A stretch of DNA of 64,000 nt. Origin: Alphaproteobacteria bacterium PA2. GTDB taxonomy: Bacteria > Pseudomonadota > Alphaproteobacteria > Caulobacterales > Caulobacteraceae. The stretch is taken from positions 3,135,001 through 3,199,000 of the forward strand of contig NKIZ01000001.1 of assembly GCA_002256425.1 (NCBI GenBank), written 5' to 3'. The notes under the pieces are model-generated. The model was not told the origin of the DNA. It ran no database searches and saw only the letters and a program-made list of their open reading frames with translations. Position numbers and translations under genes: made by a program. Shown one piece after another: positions 1-9,414 of the stretch. The stretch's first letter is position 1. Every line of letters begins with the position of its first letter.

Positions 1-1
1 T

Positions 2-283
2 GCCGGCATAGGCAAACCCTGGAAGTTCGAACGCGCCCTGAAGGCCGCAGGCTGCGACCTGGTCGAATTCGCCAACTTCCCCGACCACGCCGACTATTCC
101 GAAGACATGCTGACGCGCCTTTCCGATATGGCCGCGCACCGCGGGGCCGGTCTGATCACGACGGAAAAGGACTGGGTCCGCCTGCCGCCAGCCTGGCGGG
201 AACGGATCAGGGCCTGGCCGATCCGCGCGAGCTTTGAAGCCCCCGCGGATCTGGAAACACTCCTGTCCGGTCTGGGCCTCTAG
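2..283 (+). CDS. lpxK: LpxK, tetraacyldisaccharide 4'-kinase (3' end only)
   Basis: These are the last 93 codons of LpxK; the 5' part lies outside the window. LpxK phosphorylates the 4' position of the lipid A disaccharide precursor at the inner face of the cytoplasmic membrane. The visible fragment carries the family's C-terminal blocks: AGIGKPWKF at the cut edge, FPDHADYSEDM (the FPDH motif) and GLITTEKDWVRLP (the TTEKD motif). The stop codon TAG shares the palindrome CTAG with the stop of the convergent phosphotransferase gene. The assignment rests on motif recall and is confident despite the truncation. Confidence 0.9.
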   Translation, partial: AGIGKPWKFERALKAAGCDLVEFANFPDHADYSEDMLTRLSDMAAHRGAGLITTEKDWVRLPPAWRERIRAWPIRASFEAPADLETLLSGLGL

Positions 284-1347
284 GCGCCGGCCCTCTGGGC
301 GTAGTGCCAGGCCGACTGGGCCAGCAGGGGAACCCGTTCAGCCATGGCCGCCGCCTGCGGGCTGTTGGCCGTGCCGTCACGCACCCGACCGACAATGCCC
401 TGGCAGATGCCTGCCAACCGGAACATGTTGTACGAGAAGAACCAGTCCAGATCCCGGAGGCCGGGACGGTTGGTGCGCTGGCAATAGATCTCCACGGCCT
501 CTTCGAGCGTCGGCAGTCCATGGGCCTTGATGTCGGGCAGGGTGGAAATCGACCCGTTCACCCAGTTCATGAGCAGATAGGTGAAGTCGGCAAGGGGTTC
601 GCCGAGGGTTCCCAGCTCCCAGTCCAGAACTGCGGCCACCCTGGGTTCGGTGGGATGGAGGACCATATTGTCCAGGCGATAGTCGCCGTGAACGACGCTG
701 GTGCGCTCCTGCTCCGGCAGGGACTTCGGCAGGAAATCGATCAACCGCTCCATCTCTTCCAGGTGGACGGTTTCCGAGGCCTTGTACTGCTTGGTCCAGC
801 GATCGACCTGACGGCCCATATAGTTGCCGGGCTTGCCATAGTCGCCCAGGCCAATGGCTTCGTGGTCTGTGTTGTGCAGGTCAGCCAGGGTTTCGATCTT
901 GGCCTTGAAGATCGCAAACCGCTCCTGGGGCTCATAGGCCGGCAGGGACTGATCCCAGAGGATGCGGCCTTCCACCATGTCCATGATGTAGAACCAGGTG
1001 CCGATGACGGCGTCATCCGTGCAGAGCCCATAGGACCGCGCCACCGGGAAGCCGGTGGGATAGAGGGCGGTGATGACCTTGTATTCGCGATCGACGGCGT
1101 GGGCCGAGGGCAGCAGCTTGCCGGGCGGCTTGCGCCGCATGACATATTTCCTGGATGGGGTGATCAGCTGATAGGTCGGGTTGGACTGGCCGCCCTTGAA
1201 CTGGCGGACTTCCAGCGGCCCCTCAAAGCCTTCCACATTGGCCTGCATCCAGGCGGCCAGTGCGGACTCATCGAAACGGTGGCTTTCGGCGACGTCCTTG
1301 GTGCCCGAATTGGCGGCTTCGCGTTCCTGCTCGGCTGTATCGGCCAT
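280..1347 (-). CDS. APH-type phosphotransferase family protein
   Basis: A 355-residue kinase-like protein of the aminoglycoside phosphotransferase/choline kinase fold. Visible motifs are VVHGDYRLDNMV (the HGDxxxxN catalytic loop) and AVLDWELGTLGEP (metal-binding D followed by WE). The N-terminal block FKGGQSNPTYQL is the glycine-rich ATP loop, followed by YVMRRKPPGKLL. This set is typical of the family related to the N-terminal domain of acyl-CoA dehydrogenase 10, often linked to lipid or acyl-CoA metabolism rather than drug resistance. I chose the ATG at 1347 because AGGGAG precedes it; an upstream in-frame start at 1386 would add 13 residues. The substrate is unknown. It overlaps lpxK by 4 bp, tail to tail. 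Confidence 0.85.
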   Translation of the reverse strand: MADTAEQEREAANSGTKDVAESHRFDESALAAWMQANVEGFEGPLEVRQFKGGQSNPTYQLITPSRKYVMRRKPPGKLLPSAHAVDREYKVITALYPTGFPVARSYGLCTDDAVIGTWFYIMDMVEGRILWDQSLPAYEPQERFAIFKAKIETLADLHNTDHEAIGLGDYGKPGNYMGRQVDRWTKQYKASETVHLEEMERLIDFLPKSLPEQERTSVVHGDYRLDNMVLHPTEPRVAAVLDWELGTLGEPLADFTYLLMNWVNGSISTLPDIKAHGLPTLEEAVEIYCQRTNRPGLRDLDWFFSYNMFRLAGICQGIVGRVRDGTANSPQAAAMAERVPLLAQSAWHYAQRAGA

Positions 1348-1427
1348 GACGGGCTCCCTGGTTCTTACAAGTGTTTGAACCACCATACCGACCCGGAGAG
1401 GGATGCTGCAAGACCTCTAGGTCGAGA

Positions 1428-2699
1428 TCACCGGCCCAGGGCGCGCCAGCCAATGTCGGTGCGATGGAATCCGCCTGGCCAGTCGATCTTCGCCACAGCG
1501 GCGTAGGCCTTGGCCCTGGCCTCTTCAAAGCTGGCCCCGTGGGCGCAGACATTGAGCACCCGACCGCCTGAGGCCCGCAGGGTTCCGTCGGGGTCTCTGC
1601 GGGTTCCGGCATGGAAGACCACGACATTTGCGCCGAAATCCTGCTCAGCGCCGCGGATCTCGGATCCGGTCTGCGGTGCGTCCGGATAGCCCCGGGCGGC
1701 CAGGACGACGCAAACTGCGGCTTGATCGGACCATTCGGGGTCCGGCAATTGGTCCAGGGTCCCGGTGGCGCAGGCCATGAGGTAGGGAACCAGATCACTC
1801 TTCAGCCGCAGCATCAGGACCTGACATTCGGGGTCGCCGAACCGGGCGTTGAACTCGACCAGCTTGGGGCCATCCCGGGTTGCCATTAGCTCGACAAAGA
1901 GCACGCCGCGATAGGGCGCGCCCTCTGAGGCTATGCCGGCGAAGGCGGGTTCGGCCAACCGGGTCCGCGTCTGATCCACCAGGGCCGGCGTGAAGACCGG
2001 GGCGGGGGAATAGGTGCCCATACCGCCGGTATTGGGGCCCCGCTCGCCGTCATAGGCGCGCTTGTGGTCCTGGGCCGAGCCGAAGAGCCTGGAGGTCCTG
2101 CCATCGCAGAGGGCGAAGAGCGAGCCGATCTCGCCCTCCAGAAATTCCTCGATGACGACCCGTGCTCCCGCGCCGCCGAACCGGCCGCCAATGGCGTCAT
2201 CGATTGCCGCCTCGGCTGCCGCGAGGTCCTGGGCGATCACAACCCCCTTGCCCGCCGCCAGGCCGTCAGCCTTGACCACATAGGGAGCATTGAAGGCCGA
2301 AAGGCCCGCCTTTGCCTGGGCCGAATCTTCGAAGACGGCGTAGGCCGAGGTGGGCAGACCATGACGATCGCAGAAGGCCTTGGTGAAGGCCTTGGAGCTC
2401 TCCAGTCGCCCCGCCGCCGCAACTGGGCCGAAACAGGGTATGCCGGCATCAGCCAGGGCGTCCGCCAGCCCGGCCTCCACGGAGACTTCAGGACCGATCA
2501 CGACCAGATCAGCCGCCATGTCCTGCGCCAGGGCGACCAGGGCCGGAACATCTGTCGGACTGATCGCCCGGAGTTCGCCAAGATTGCCCATGCCGGGATT
2601 TCCCGGCGCCATGACCAGGGTCCGCACCAGGGGCGAGGCCTTGATCTTCCAGGCCAGGGCGTGCTCGCGGCCACCAGATCCGACAAGAAGTATGTTCAT
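1428..2699 (-). CDS. purD: Phosphoribosylamine-glycine ligase
   Basis: A 423-residue PurD (GAR synthetase), which joins 5-phosphoribosylamine and glycine using ATP in the second step of de novo purine synthesis. The N-terminus MNILLVGSGGREHALAWKI is the family signature. The ATP-grasp core follows with FCDRHGLPTSAY, VVKADGLAAGKGV and RGPNTGGMGTYSPAP. The C-terminal segment contains VVLAARGYPD and the usual C-domain block. Length matches the E. coli enzyme (429). It lies on the minus strand downstream of phoB with a 48-bp gap; read-through from the Pho cluster is possible but not shown. Confidence 0.97.
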   Translation of the reverse strand: MNILLVGSGGREHALAWKIKASPLVRTLVMAPGNPGMGNLGELRAISPTDVPALVALAQDMAADLVVIGPEVSVEAGLADALADAGIPCFGPVAAAGRLESSKAFTKAFCDRHGLPTSAYAVFEDSAQAKAGLSAFNAPYVVKADGLAAGKGVVIAQDLAAAEAAIDDAIGGRFGGAGARVVIEEFLEGEIGSLFALCDGRTSRLFGSAQDHKRAYDGERGPNTGGMGTYSPAPVFTPALVDQTRTRLAEPAFAGIASEGAPYRGVLFVELMATRDGPKLVEFNARFGDPECQVLMLRLKSDLVPYLMACATGTLDQLPDPEWSDQAAVCVVLAARGYPDAPQTGSEIRGAEQDFGANVVVFHAGTRRDPDGTLRASGGRVLNVCAHGASFEEARAKAYAAVAKIDWPGGFHRTDIGWRALGR

Positions 2700-2747
2700 A
2701 GCCGGGCTTTGACCTGCCGGGCGGCCAAGGTCAACCGACCCGATCTT

Positions 2748-3452
2748 CTAAGCGTCCAGATCCAGGGAATAGCCCGCTGACCGGACGGTGCGGATCGGAT
2801 CAACATCGCCTTCCCTGCGGTTCAGCGCCTTGCGCAGACGTCCGACGTGCACGTCGACCGTCCGCGCCTCCACATAGACCTCCCGTCCCCAGACCGCATC
2901 CAGCAACTGCTCCCGGGAGAAGACCCGGCCGGGATGCTGCATGAAGTGGTCGAGCAGGCGGAATTCGGTGGGGCCAAGGTGGATTTCCTCACCGGACCGG
3001 CGCACCCGGTGCGCGACCCGGTCAATGATCAGGTCGCCCCTGTGGACCCTGTCCTCGGAGAGGCCTGGCCGGATGCGGCGCATGACAGCGCGAATCCGCG
3101 CTGACAGTTCGGACATGGCGAAAGGCTTGATCACATAGTCGTCAGCCCCTGTGTCGAGGCCGCGAATGCGGTCGGTTTCTTCTCCCCGAGCCGTCAGCAT
3201 GATGATCGGCATGTTCCGGGTTTCCGTACGCTGACGAAGTCGCCGACAAACCTCGATCCCGGAAATCTTGGGCAGCATCCAGTCCAGAATGACCAGGTCA
3301 GGCGCCTGTTCCGCAACCTGGGTCAGGGCGTCTTCACCATCTGAGGCAAGGGCGACCTCGTATCCATCCTTCTCCAGATTGTACTGGAGAAGTGTGGAAA
3401 GTGCGTCTTCGTCTTCGACAACCAGAATTCGCGGCGCCATGGGGTTTGCCAT
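2748..3452 (-). CDS. phoB: PhoB, phosphate response regulator
   Basis: A 234-residue OmpR/PhoB-class regulator. The receiver domain (about residues 7-125) has the acidic pocket VVEDED, the phosphoacceptor D57 in LVILDWMLP, and a conserved Lys in DDYVIKPFAM. The C-terminal winged helix (about 135-230) carries LGPTEFRLLDHFMQHPGRVFS and RTVDVHVGRLRKAL, the DNA-recognition region. It is the last gene of the phoR-pstCAB-phoU-phoB cluster and starts 5 bp after phoU ends. The ribosome site GGAAGA overlaps the end of phoU, so the two are probably translationally coupled. An internal Met at residue 5 is an alternative start. Confidence 0.96.
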   Translation of the reverse strand: MANPMAPRILVVEDEDALSTLLQYNLEKDGYEVALASDGEDALTQVAEQAPDLVILDWMLPKISGIEVCRRLRQRTETRNMPIIMLTARGEETDRIRGLDTGADDYVIKPFAMSELSARIRAVMRRIRPGLSEDRVHRGDLIIDRVAHRVRRSGEEIHLGPTEFRLLDHFMQHPGRVFSREQLLDAVWGREVYVEARTVDVHVGRLRKALNRREGDVDPIRTVRSAGYSLDLDA

Positions 3453-3457
3453 TCTTC

Positions 3458-4153
3458 CTAGGAGGTCAGGCCGTCGGTCTTGGGACGGGCCGCACCGATC
3501 ATTTCATCGCCGGTGATCTCGTAGTGGATGATCTCGGCGATATTGGTGGCGTGATCGCCGATCCGCTCCATGTTCTTGGCGACGAACAGCAGGTGGGCGC
3601 AGGCGGTAATGGTCCGCGGATCGCCCATCATGTAGGTCAGCAGTTCCCGGAAGAGGCTGTTATAGTGCTCATCCACTTCATCGTCCCGCGACCACACCTG
3701 CATGGCGCGATCAAGGTTCGAGGCGGTGTAGGCATCCAGGACATCCTTCAGACGGCCTGTAACCAGCCGGCCCATGCGTTCGATGGACCGGGTCAGGGCT
3801 GCCATGGGTTCGGCTTCGGCCAGGACCATTGTGCGCTTGGCGATGTTCTTGGCCAGGTCGCCACAGCGTTCAAGATTATTGGCGATCTTCATGGCCGCTA
3901 CGGTGCGGCGCAGGTCATTGGCCATGGGCTGGCGCAGGGCGATCAGACGAATGGCCTTGCGCTCGATATCGGCCTGCAGGATGTCCAGCCGTTCATCGCG
4001 ACCGACGACCTGTTCGGCGAGCGCCTGGTCGCGCTTGATGACGGCTTCGAGGCTGTCGGCCACCTGGGCCTCGGTCAGGCCGCCCATCCTGGCGCATTCG
4101 GCGGTCAGGGCGTTGAGTTCGTCCTCGTAGGACTTGACGATATGCTCGTTCAT
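3458..4153 (-). CDS. phoU: PhoU, phosphate signalling regulator
   Basis: A 231-residue all-helical PhoU with two PhoU repeats. PhoU bridges the PstSCAB transporter and PhoR and restrains kinase activity when phosphate is plentiful. Visible conserved blocks are RQPMANDLRRTVAAMKIANNL and ERCGDLAKNIAKR in the first repeat, and LLFVAKNMERIGDHATNIAE in the second. These match the metal-binding E/DxxxD helices of the family. The N-terminal helix includes YEDELNALTAECARMGGL. It sits between pstB (10 bp) and phoB (5 bp), the standard order. Confidence 0.96.
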   Translation of the reverse strand: MNEHIVKSYEDELNALTAECARMGGLTEAQVADSLEAVIKRDQALAEQVVGRDERLDILQADIERKAIRLIALRQPMANDLRRTVAAMKIANNLERCGDLAKNIAKRTMVLAEAEPMAALTRSIERMGRLVTGRLKDVLDAYTASNLDRAMQVWSRDDEVDEHYNSLFRELLTYMMGDPRTITACAHLLFVAKNMERIGDHATNIAEIIHYEITGDEMIGAARPKTDGLTS

Positions 4154-4163
4154 GGGTGCGTCC

Positions 4164-4991
4164 TTAGCCGAACCGGCCGGTGATATAGTCCTGGGTGCGG
4201 TTGTCCCGGGGATTGGTGAAGATGTCGCCGGTGTCGCCAGCTTCCACCAGCTTGCCCATGTGGAAGAAGGCGGTCCTCTGCGAGACCCGGGCGGCCTGGG
4301 CCATGGAGTGGGTGACGATCACGATGCAGTACTGGTTGCGGAGTTCGTCGATCAGCTCTTCGATCCGGGCCGTGGCGATCGGATCGAGGGCCGAACAGGG
4401 CTCGTCCATCAGAATGACTTCAGGGCTGACGGCGATGGCCCGGGCGATGACCAGGCGCTGCTGTTGCCCCCCGGACAGACCCGTGCCCGGCTGCTGCAGG
4501 CGGTCTGCGACTTCGGCCCACAGGCCGGCCCGCTTCAGCGACTTTTCGACAATGGCGTCCAGCTCAGCCTTGGTGGTGGCGATGCCGTGAATGCGCGGAC
4601 CATAGGCGACGTTCTCGTAGATGGTCTTCGGGAAGGGGTTGGGCTTCTGGAAAACCATGCCCACCCGGGCGCGGAGGACCACGGGGTCAATGCCGCGGTC
4701 ATTCACATCCTCGCCGTCCAGCTCGATCCGGCCTTCCACCCGGGCGCCGGGAATGGTGTCATTCATGCGGTTGATACACCGCAGGAAGGTGGACTTGCCG
4801 CAGCCTGAAGGGCCGATCAGGGCGGTGACCGACTTCTCCGCCACATCGAGGGAAACGTCGAACAGGGCCTGCTTGGCGCCATAGAACACATTGATGTCCC
4901 GGGCGCGGATCTTGATCGGATCGCCGACCGTCGTCGCCCCTGCACCCTGGGTCAGGCCGTCGTCGCGTTGAAGGGTCATGTGATGTCTCAT
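4164..4991 (-). CDS. pstB: PstB, phosphate ABC transporter ATPase
   Basis: A 275-residue ATPase that energises PstCA-mediated import of phosphate. Walker A is GPSGCGKST at about residue 60, the signature is LSGGQQQR, and Walker B is [13 protein letters not shown]; the switch His is in IVTHSMAQA. The Q-loop block [19 protein letters not shown] is diagnostic of PstB. An N-terminal tail of about 25 residues precedes the core and contains a second Met at residue 5, so the exact start is uncertain. It follows pstA after 46 bp and precedes phoU by 10 bp. Confidence 0.96.
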   Translation of the reverse strand: MRHHMTLQRDDGLTQGAGATTVGDPIKIRARDINVFYGAKQALFDVSLDVAEKSVTALIGPSGCGKSTFLRCINRMNDTIPGARVEGRIELDGEDVNDRGIDPVVLRARVGMVFQKPNPFPKTIYENVAYGPRIHGIATTKAELDAIVEKSLKRAGLWAEVADRLQQPGTGLSGGQQQRLVIARAIAVSPEVILMDEPCSALDPIATARIEELIDELRNQYCIVIVTHSMAQAARVSQRTAFFHMGKLVEAGDTGDIFTNPRDNRTQDYITGRFG

Positions 4992-5037
4992 GGGTGGATG
5001 CGGCGCAGGGATTGAACGAATTGAGGTGCCATCAGGG

Positions 5038-6327
5038 TCACCACCGACGCTCGAAGCGGCGTCGCAGCAGAATGGCGGCCAGGTTCATCACGATCATGAA
5101 GACCAGCAGGACAATGATCGCCCCCGCCGTTCGCTCGTGGAAGCCGCGCTCGGAGGCGTTTTCCCAGATGAAGACCTGAACAGGAAGGACCGTGGAGGCG
5201 CCGGTGAACCCTTCCGGGACGCCAGGAACAAAGGACACCATGCCGATCATCAGAAGCGGCGCCGTTTCGCCAAGGGCATGGGCCATGGACAATATGGCGC
5301 CAGTCATGACTCCGGGCATGGCCAGGGGCAGGACGTGGTGAAAGACGGTCTGGGTCTTTGAGGCGCCGACGCCCAGGGCCGCCTCTCGGATGGACGGAGG
5401 CACAGCCTTGAGGGCCGACCGGGTCGCAATGATCACGGTGGGCAGGGCCATGAGGGACAGGACCAAGCCGCCCAGCAGGGGAGATGACCTGGGCACATGC
5501 AGCCAGTTGATGAACACGGCCAAGCCGAGCAGGCCATAGACAATGGACGGCACCGCCGCGAGATTGTTGATGTTGACCTCGATGATGTCGGTCCAGCGGT
5601 TCTTGGGCGCGAACTCCTCAAGATAGGTGGCCGCCAGCACGCCGATGGGCACGGCCAGCAGGGCGGTTACGAACAGCATCATGGTCGACCCGACTATTGC
5701 GCCCCAGACGCCTGCCTGTTCGGGCTCGGTCGAGTCGGACTTGGTCAGGAAGCCGGAATTGAAGCCGGACGAGACCATGCCGGTGGACTTCATCCTGTCG
5801 AGCCAATCCAGCTGGGTATTGTCGAGCTTGCGCTCGTCCTCCGGGCTCGAACGCTTGATCTCGCCCTTGTAATAGAGCGCGCCGTCAGCCCGTACCGGCC
5901 CGGTGACCGAAATCGTCTTGCCGATCAGGCTCGGGTCAGCCCTGACCTTTTCAAGCACCTGGAAGCCCAGGTCATTGGACAGGATATCCATGACCTTGGA
6001 GGACTTGCTTCCAAAGTCATCATCCTTGACCCCCAGCCGCGCCAGGACCTGATCGGCGATGAGCAGGTCGAAATTGGTTCCGCTGATGTCGTTGCGATCA
6101 ACCCGCGCCGGATCCACAAAAACCGGAATCGAGACGCTGTATTCCTGGAAGGTCGTATAGCCCTGGGCGACGATCCGCCCCAGCAGGATGGCGAGGAAGG
6201 ACAGGGCGAAGGCTATGGCTGCAAAGCCATAGGCCCGGAAACGCTTTTCCTGGGCATGTCGGACCTTGAGCCGAGCCTCGACGGTCTGGCGAAGGGTCAC
6301 CGCAGCGGGGGTGGTGGCGTCAGTCAT
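5038..6327 (-). CDS. pstA: PstA, phosphate ABC transporter permease
   Basis: A 429-residue permease, longer than the enterobacterial protein (about 296) because of an N-terminal extension. That extension holds one membrane segment (about residues 30-52) and a periplasmic region up to about residue 210. Such long N-termini are usual for alphaproteobacterial PstA (DUF3333-type). The C-terminal permease core has [20 protein letters not shown], the coupling region [17 protein letters not shown] and [21 protein letters not shown] (the EAA loop). It overlaps the 3' end of pstC by 8 bp, so the two are probably coupled. Confidence 0.95.
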   Translation of the reverse strand: MTDATTPAAVTLRQTVEARLKVRHAQEKRFRAYGFAAIAFALSFLAILLGRIVAQGYTTFQEYSVSIPVFVDPARVDRNDISGTNFDLLIADQVLARLGVKDDDFGSKSSKVMDILSNDLGFQVLEKVRADPSLIGKTISVTGPVRADGALYYKGEIKRSSPEDERKLDNTQLDWLDRMKSTGMVSSGFNSGFLTKSDSTEPEQAGVWGAIVGSTMMLFVTALLAVPIGVLAATYLEEFAPKNRWTDIIEVNINNLAAVPSIVYGLLGLAVFINWLHVPRSSPLLGGLVLSLMALPTVIIATRSALKAVPPSIREAALGVGASKTQTVFHHVLPLAMPGVMTGAILSMAHALGETAPLLMIGMVSFVPGVPEGFTGASTVLPVQVFIWENASERGFHERTAGAIIVLLVFMIVMNLAAILLRRRFERRW

Positions 6328-7762
6328 ACTGTTCCCGGTATCTCTGGACGATGCGCAGGGCGATGATGTTCAGGGTCAGGGTGACCACAAACAGCGTCAG
6401 CCCAAGGCCAAAGGCGGCAAGGGTCTTGGGACTGTCGAATTCCTGGTCGCCGGTCAGCAGGGTGACGATCTGGACTGTAACCGTCGTGACCGTATCGAGC
6501 GGATTGATGGTGGCGTTGGCCTGAAGTCCCGCAGCCATGGTCACGATCATGGTTTCACCGACAGCCCGGGAAACCGCCAGCAACATGGCGGCCATGATTC
6601 CAGGCAGGGCGGCGGGCAGGACGACCTTCTTTATGGTCTCGGACCTGGTCGCGCCCATGGCGAGACTGCCGTCCCGCAGGGACTGGGGCACAGCGTTGAT
6701 GATGTCATCTGACAGAGAGGAAACAAAGGGGATGAGCATGACGCCCATGACCGCCCCGGCCACCAGTGCCATCTGATTCTGCACCTGGCTGAGATAAACC
6801 CCCAGGCCGTCCAGCCCTCCGCCGATCAGCATGGCGCCGATGGCGTTGAAGAATTCACGGAACAGGGGCCCCACTGTCAGGGCGGCGAAGAAGCCATAAA
6901 CAACGGTCGGCACCCCGGCGAGAATTTCAAGAAGGGGCTTCACAACGGCCCGAGCCAGAGGGCTGGCGTATTCGGACAGGTAGATCGCAGAGAAAAGGCC
7001 AACCGGCGCCGCCACCAGCATGGCGATGAACATGATCAGGAAGGTGCCGATGAACAGCGGCACGGCGCCGAAGGCGCCGCTGGAGGCGTACTGGTCGGTG
7101 CGCATGGCGATCTGGGGATCCCAGTCCATGCCAAACAGGAAGTCGATCGGTGATACTGACTGGAAAAATCGCCAGCTCTCCCAGACCAGGGACCCGACAA
7201 TCCCCACCGTCGTCAGGACGGCTGTGACCGAGCAGAGTATGAAGAGCCCTGCAATCCAGGTTTCCACACTGTTTCGGGCGCGGAAATCAGGCCGGATTTT
7301 CGGCAGGGCGAAGGCGGCCCCGGCGAAGGCCAGTACCAGGGCGGCGCCAAGGGCGCTGTAGGTAATCTGATCGCGGAGATGGGCGGCCTTGTTGACCGCA
7401 GCATCCAGGGCCTGCTTCTGCGCACCCTCATAGAGGGTTTCACTGGGCTGTCCGCCGAGGGACAGGGTGACGGCGTCGTTGAAGAACACGTCCTGCTGCT
7501 GGGAATCCATTCCCTTGATCGCCGGTACATCCGCCGACCTCAACAGACCCGCTTCCAGCCGACCGCCAAAACCGGCCGCCAGCAGCAGGATCAAGGCGGC
7601 GGGAACAGCGACCCAGATGGCGACATAGCCGCCGTAATATCCAGGGAGGGAATGCAGGGCGACCGGACGACCGCCAACCGCTGCAAGAGCCTTGCGGCGG
7701 GCGGCGAAGAACGTAGCCCCGGAAAACAGGGCGAGCGCCAGGAGTGCGACCCAGGTCAGCAT
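6320..7762 (-). CDS. pstC: PstC, phosphate ABC transporter permease
   Basis: A 480-residue permease with an extended N-terminus. It has a membrane segment at about 5-22, another at about 55-70, a soluble stretch and another membrane segment before the transport core. The core shows FIGTFLIMFIAMLVAAPVGL, LLEILAGVPTVVYGFFA and the EAA loop DGSLAMGATRSETIKKVVLP. AAGG in the leader is followed by a suitable spacing to the ATG at 7762. It is the first gene of the Pst operon and is preceded by a three-unit Pho box. No pstS is present in the window, so the binding protein must be encoded elsewhere. Confidence 0.95.
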   Translation of the reverse strand: MLTWVALLALALFSGATFFAARRKALAAVGGRPVALHSLPGYYGGYVAIWVAVPAALILLLAAGFGGRLEAGLLRSADVPAIKGMDSQQQDVFFNDAVTLSLGGQPSETLYEGAQKQALDAAVNKAAHLRDQITYSALGAALVLAFAGAAFALPKIRPDFRARNSVETWIAGLFILCSVTAVLTTVGIVGSLVWESWRFFQSVSPIDFLFGMDWDPQIAMRTDQYASSGAFGAVPLFIGTFLIMFIAMLVAAPVGLFSAIYLSEYASPLARAVVKPLLEILAGVPTVVYGFFAALTVGPLFREFFNAIGAMLIGGGLDGLGVYLSQVQNQMALVAGAVMGVMLIPFVSSLSDDIINAVPQSLRDGSLAMGATRSETIKKVVLPAALPGIMAAMLLAVSRAVGETMIVTMAAGLQANATINPLDTVTTVTVQIVTLLTGDQEFDSPKTLAAFGLGLTLFVVTLTLNIIALRIVQRYREQYD

Positions 7763-7838
7763 GTCGTCCTTTTGATCCAGTACTCGTCAGGGTTCGGCCA
7801 CTTCAGCCCTTGCTCTAGTGCGCCAGTGCTGAGCCTCT

Positions 7839-7867
7839 ACGACAGTTTTGCGACAGTTTTGTCACAA
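7839..7867 (-). promoter_or_regulatory. Three-unit Pho box before pstC
   Basis: Reading the minus strand there are three 7-mers, TTGTGAC, CTGTCGC and CTGTCGT, each separated by AAAA, giving an exact 11-bp period. The PhoB consensus is two CTGTCAT-like 7-mers with 4 bp between. The site lies 77 bp upstream of the pstC start, and its distal unit runs into the last codon and stop of phoR. It is expected to make pstC-phoB induction depend on phosphorylated PhoB. Confidence 0.88.
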
Positions 7868-9265
7868 ACTCCGGTGGTCACCCAGGGCCATTGGGACATA
7901 TGCGGTGAATGTCGCCCCCCGTCCCTCGACGCTCTCCACCACCAGGCCGCCCCGGTGGCGATTGAGGATGTGCTTTACAATGGCGAGGCCCAGCCCTGTG
8001 CCGGGGCGAGCGCCGCTTTTCTGGCCTTCGACCCGGTAGAACCGCTCGGTCAATCGCGGGAGATGTTCCCGGGCAAGTCCCGGTCCGGAGTCCGAGACGT
8101 GGAGCACAAGATAGCGAGCCGGTCCATGGTCGGGCGTCAGCAGGGCCAGCCGCGCGCTGTCTTCCATTACGGGGGCAGCGGCATCCATGGCGCTGAGGTC
8201 GGTGAGCAGGCGAACCGTGACCACCCCATCGGGTGGCGTGTACTTAAGGGCGTTGTCCACCAGATTCTGGACCACCTGGACCAGCTGATCGCGATCGCCA
8301 ATGGTTACGGCGCTGCCTGGCGGCGGTATGTCCGATTTCAGATTTACCCGACCCTCCCTGGCGAGGGGACCGAGGGAGTCCAGAACGTCCAGGACCGCCA
8401 AAGCAAGGTCCATCTCGCCAGCCGGCGCGATGTGTTCATTGAGCTCTATGCGGCTGAGCGACAGCAGGTCGTCGATCAGCCGGCTCATGCGGTCAGCCTG
8501 GGTCTGCATGATCCCGAGGAACTTCTCCCTGGCCGCATCGTCGGCACGGGCATGGCCCCTGAGGGTTTCTATAAACCCGGAAAGGGAGGCCAGAGGCGTG
8601 CGCAGCTCATGGCTGGCATTGGCAAGGAAGTCGGCGCGGGTCCGCTCGGCCCGGCGGATGTCTGTCTCATCGCGCAGCACCAGAACCATGCTCATCATGC
8701 CGCCCTCTTCGCCGCCGAGCGGCTGGGCGAAGGCCTTGAGAACCCTGTCCTGGGCGCCGCCCTGATCGTAGAGCGCGGTCGCCGGAACCTGGCCGAACAG
8801 GGCCTCATCAACCGCTTCCAGCACCTCGGGATCACGTATTGCTGTAACCAGCAGTCCCGCCCCGGAGCTGAGGTTCAGAACCTCACGCGCCGCCCTGTTG
8901 GCGAGTACATAACGACGCCCCGTCGGGTCATCGGGCTCGATCGCCGTTACAAACAGAACCGGGTCCGGCAAGGCGTCCACAAGGGCGGCGTAGGGCGGAT
9001 CGCGACTGAGCTCACCTTCCCGGGCAGGCATCGCCTGGTCATCGTGAATCGCAATGCTGGAAGCGCCCCCAAAACCGATCAGGGCGCCGGCAGCCAGGAT
9101 CAGGGTCGCCCCGGCCATGGCCGAATCGAAATCAAGGAGTTTCAGGAACGCCAGGGCGCCAATGACCGCCGCACCGCACCCGGCGCTGGCCAGGGCTGTC
9201 CATATCGGCAGACTGTATCGGGATGGCGTCGGCAAGCCGATTCTCCATAAGCTGGGGTCAACCAC
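7862..9265 (-). CDS. phoR: PhoR, phosphate sensor histidine kinase
   Basis: A 467-residue membrane histidine kinase, partner of PhoB. Two membrane segments lie at about residues 20-47 and 49-70. A PAS-like region follows (about 90-210, with RYVLANRAAREVLNL). The HisKA block FLANASHELRTPLASLSGF contains the phosphoacceptor His. The ATPase has the N box LVQVVQNLVDNALKY, G1 VSDSGPGLA and G2 GTGLGLAIVKHIL. The modelled start is GTG at 9265, but a Pho box sits only 11 bp upstream of it, so a later start such as the TTG at 9235 is plausible. The 3' end overlaps the pstC Pho box. Confidence 0.93.
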   Translation of the reverse strand: MVDPSLWRIGLPTPSRYSLPIWTALASAGCGAAVIGALAFLKLLDFDSAMAGATLILAAGALIGFGGASSIAIHDDQAMPAREGELSRDPPYAALVDALPDPVLFVTAIEPDDPTGRRYVLANRAAREVLNLSSGAGLLVTAIRDPEVLEAVDEALFGQVPATALYDQGGAQDRVLKAFAQPLGGEEGGMMSMVLVLRDETDIRRAERTRADFLANASHELRTPLASLSGFIETLRGHARADDAAREKFLGIMQTQADRMSRLIDDLLSLSRIELNEHIAPAGEMDLALAVLDVLDSLGPLAREGRVNLKSDIPPPGSAVTIGDRDQLVQVVQNLVDNALKYTPPDGVVTVRLLTDLSAMDAAAPVMEDSARLALLTPDHGPARYLVLHVSDSGPGLAREHLPRLTERFYRVEGQKSGARPGTGLGLAIVKHILNRHRGGLVVESVEGRGATFTAYVPMALGDHRSL

Positions 9266-9276
9266 GCCCCAGTCCT

Positions 9277-9294
9277 GTGACAGTTGAATGACAA
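9277..9294 (-). promoter_or_regulatory. Candidate Pho box before phoR
   Basis: On the minus strand this reads TTGTCAT-TCAA-CTGTCAC, an almost exact match to the PhoB consensus with the correct 7-4-7 layout. It implies autoregulation of phoR. Its edge lies 11 bp from the modelled GTG start, which leaves little room for a -10 element and leader. Either the start codon is further in, or the message is leaderless or nearly so. Confidence 0.8.
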
Positions 9295-9414
9295 GACCCC
9301 GATTCTTGGCGAACGGCTTGGGTCCGGCGTGGAATTGGAAACCCGTCGGGCGCCGTCCTCGGTTGTCGCCGGGCTCCCCCCGCTCTAGGCCGTGGAAGCT
9401 TACATGAATTCGCC

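Noticed and set aside
7379-9250. A 623-codon open frame antisense to phoR and pstC
   Set aside because: It crosses two well-supported genes and the Pho box on the other strand and shows no protein family signature.
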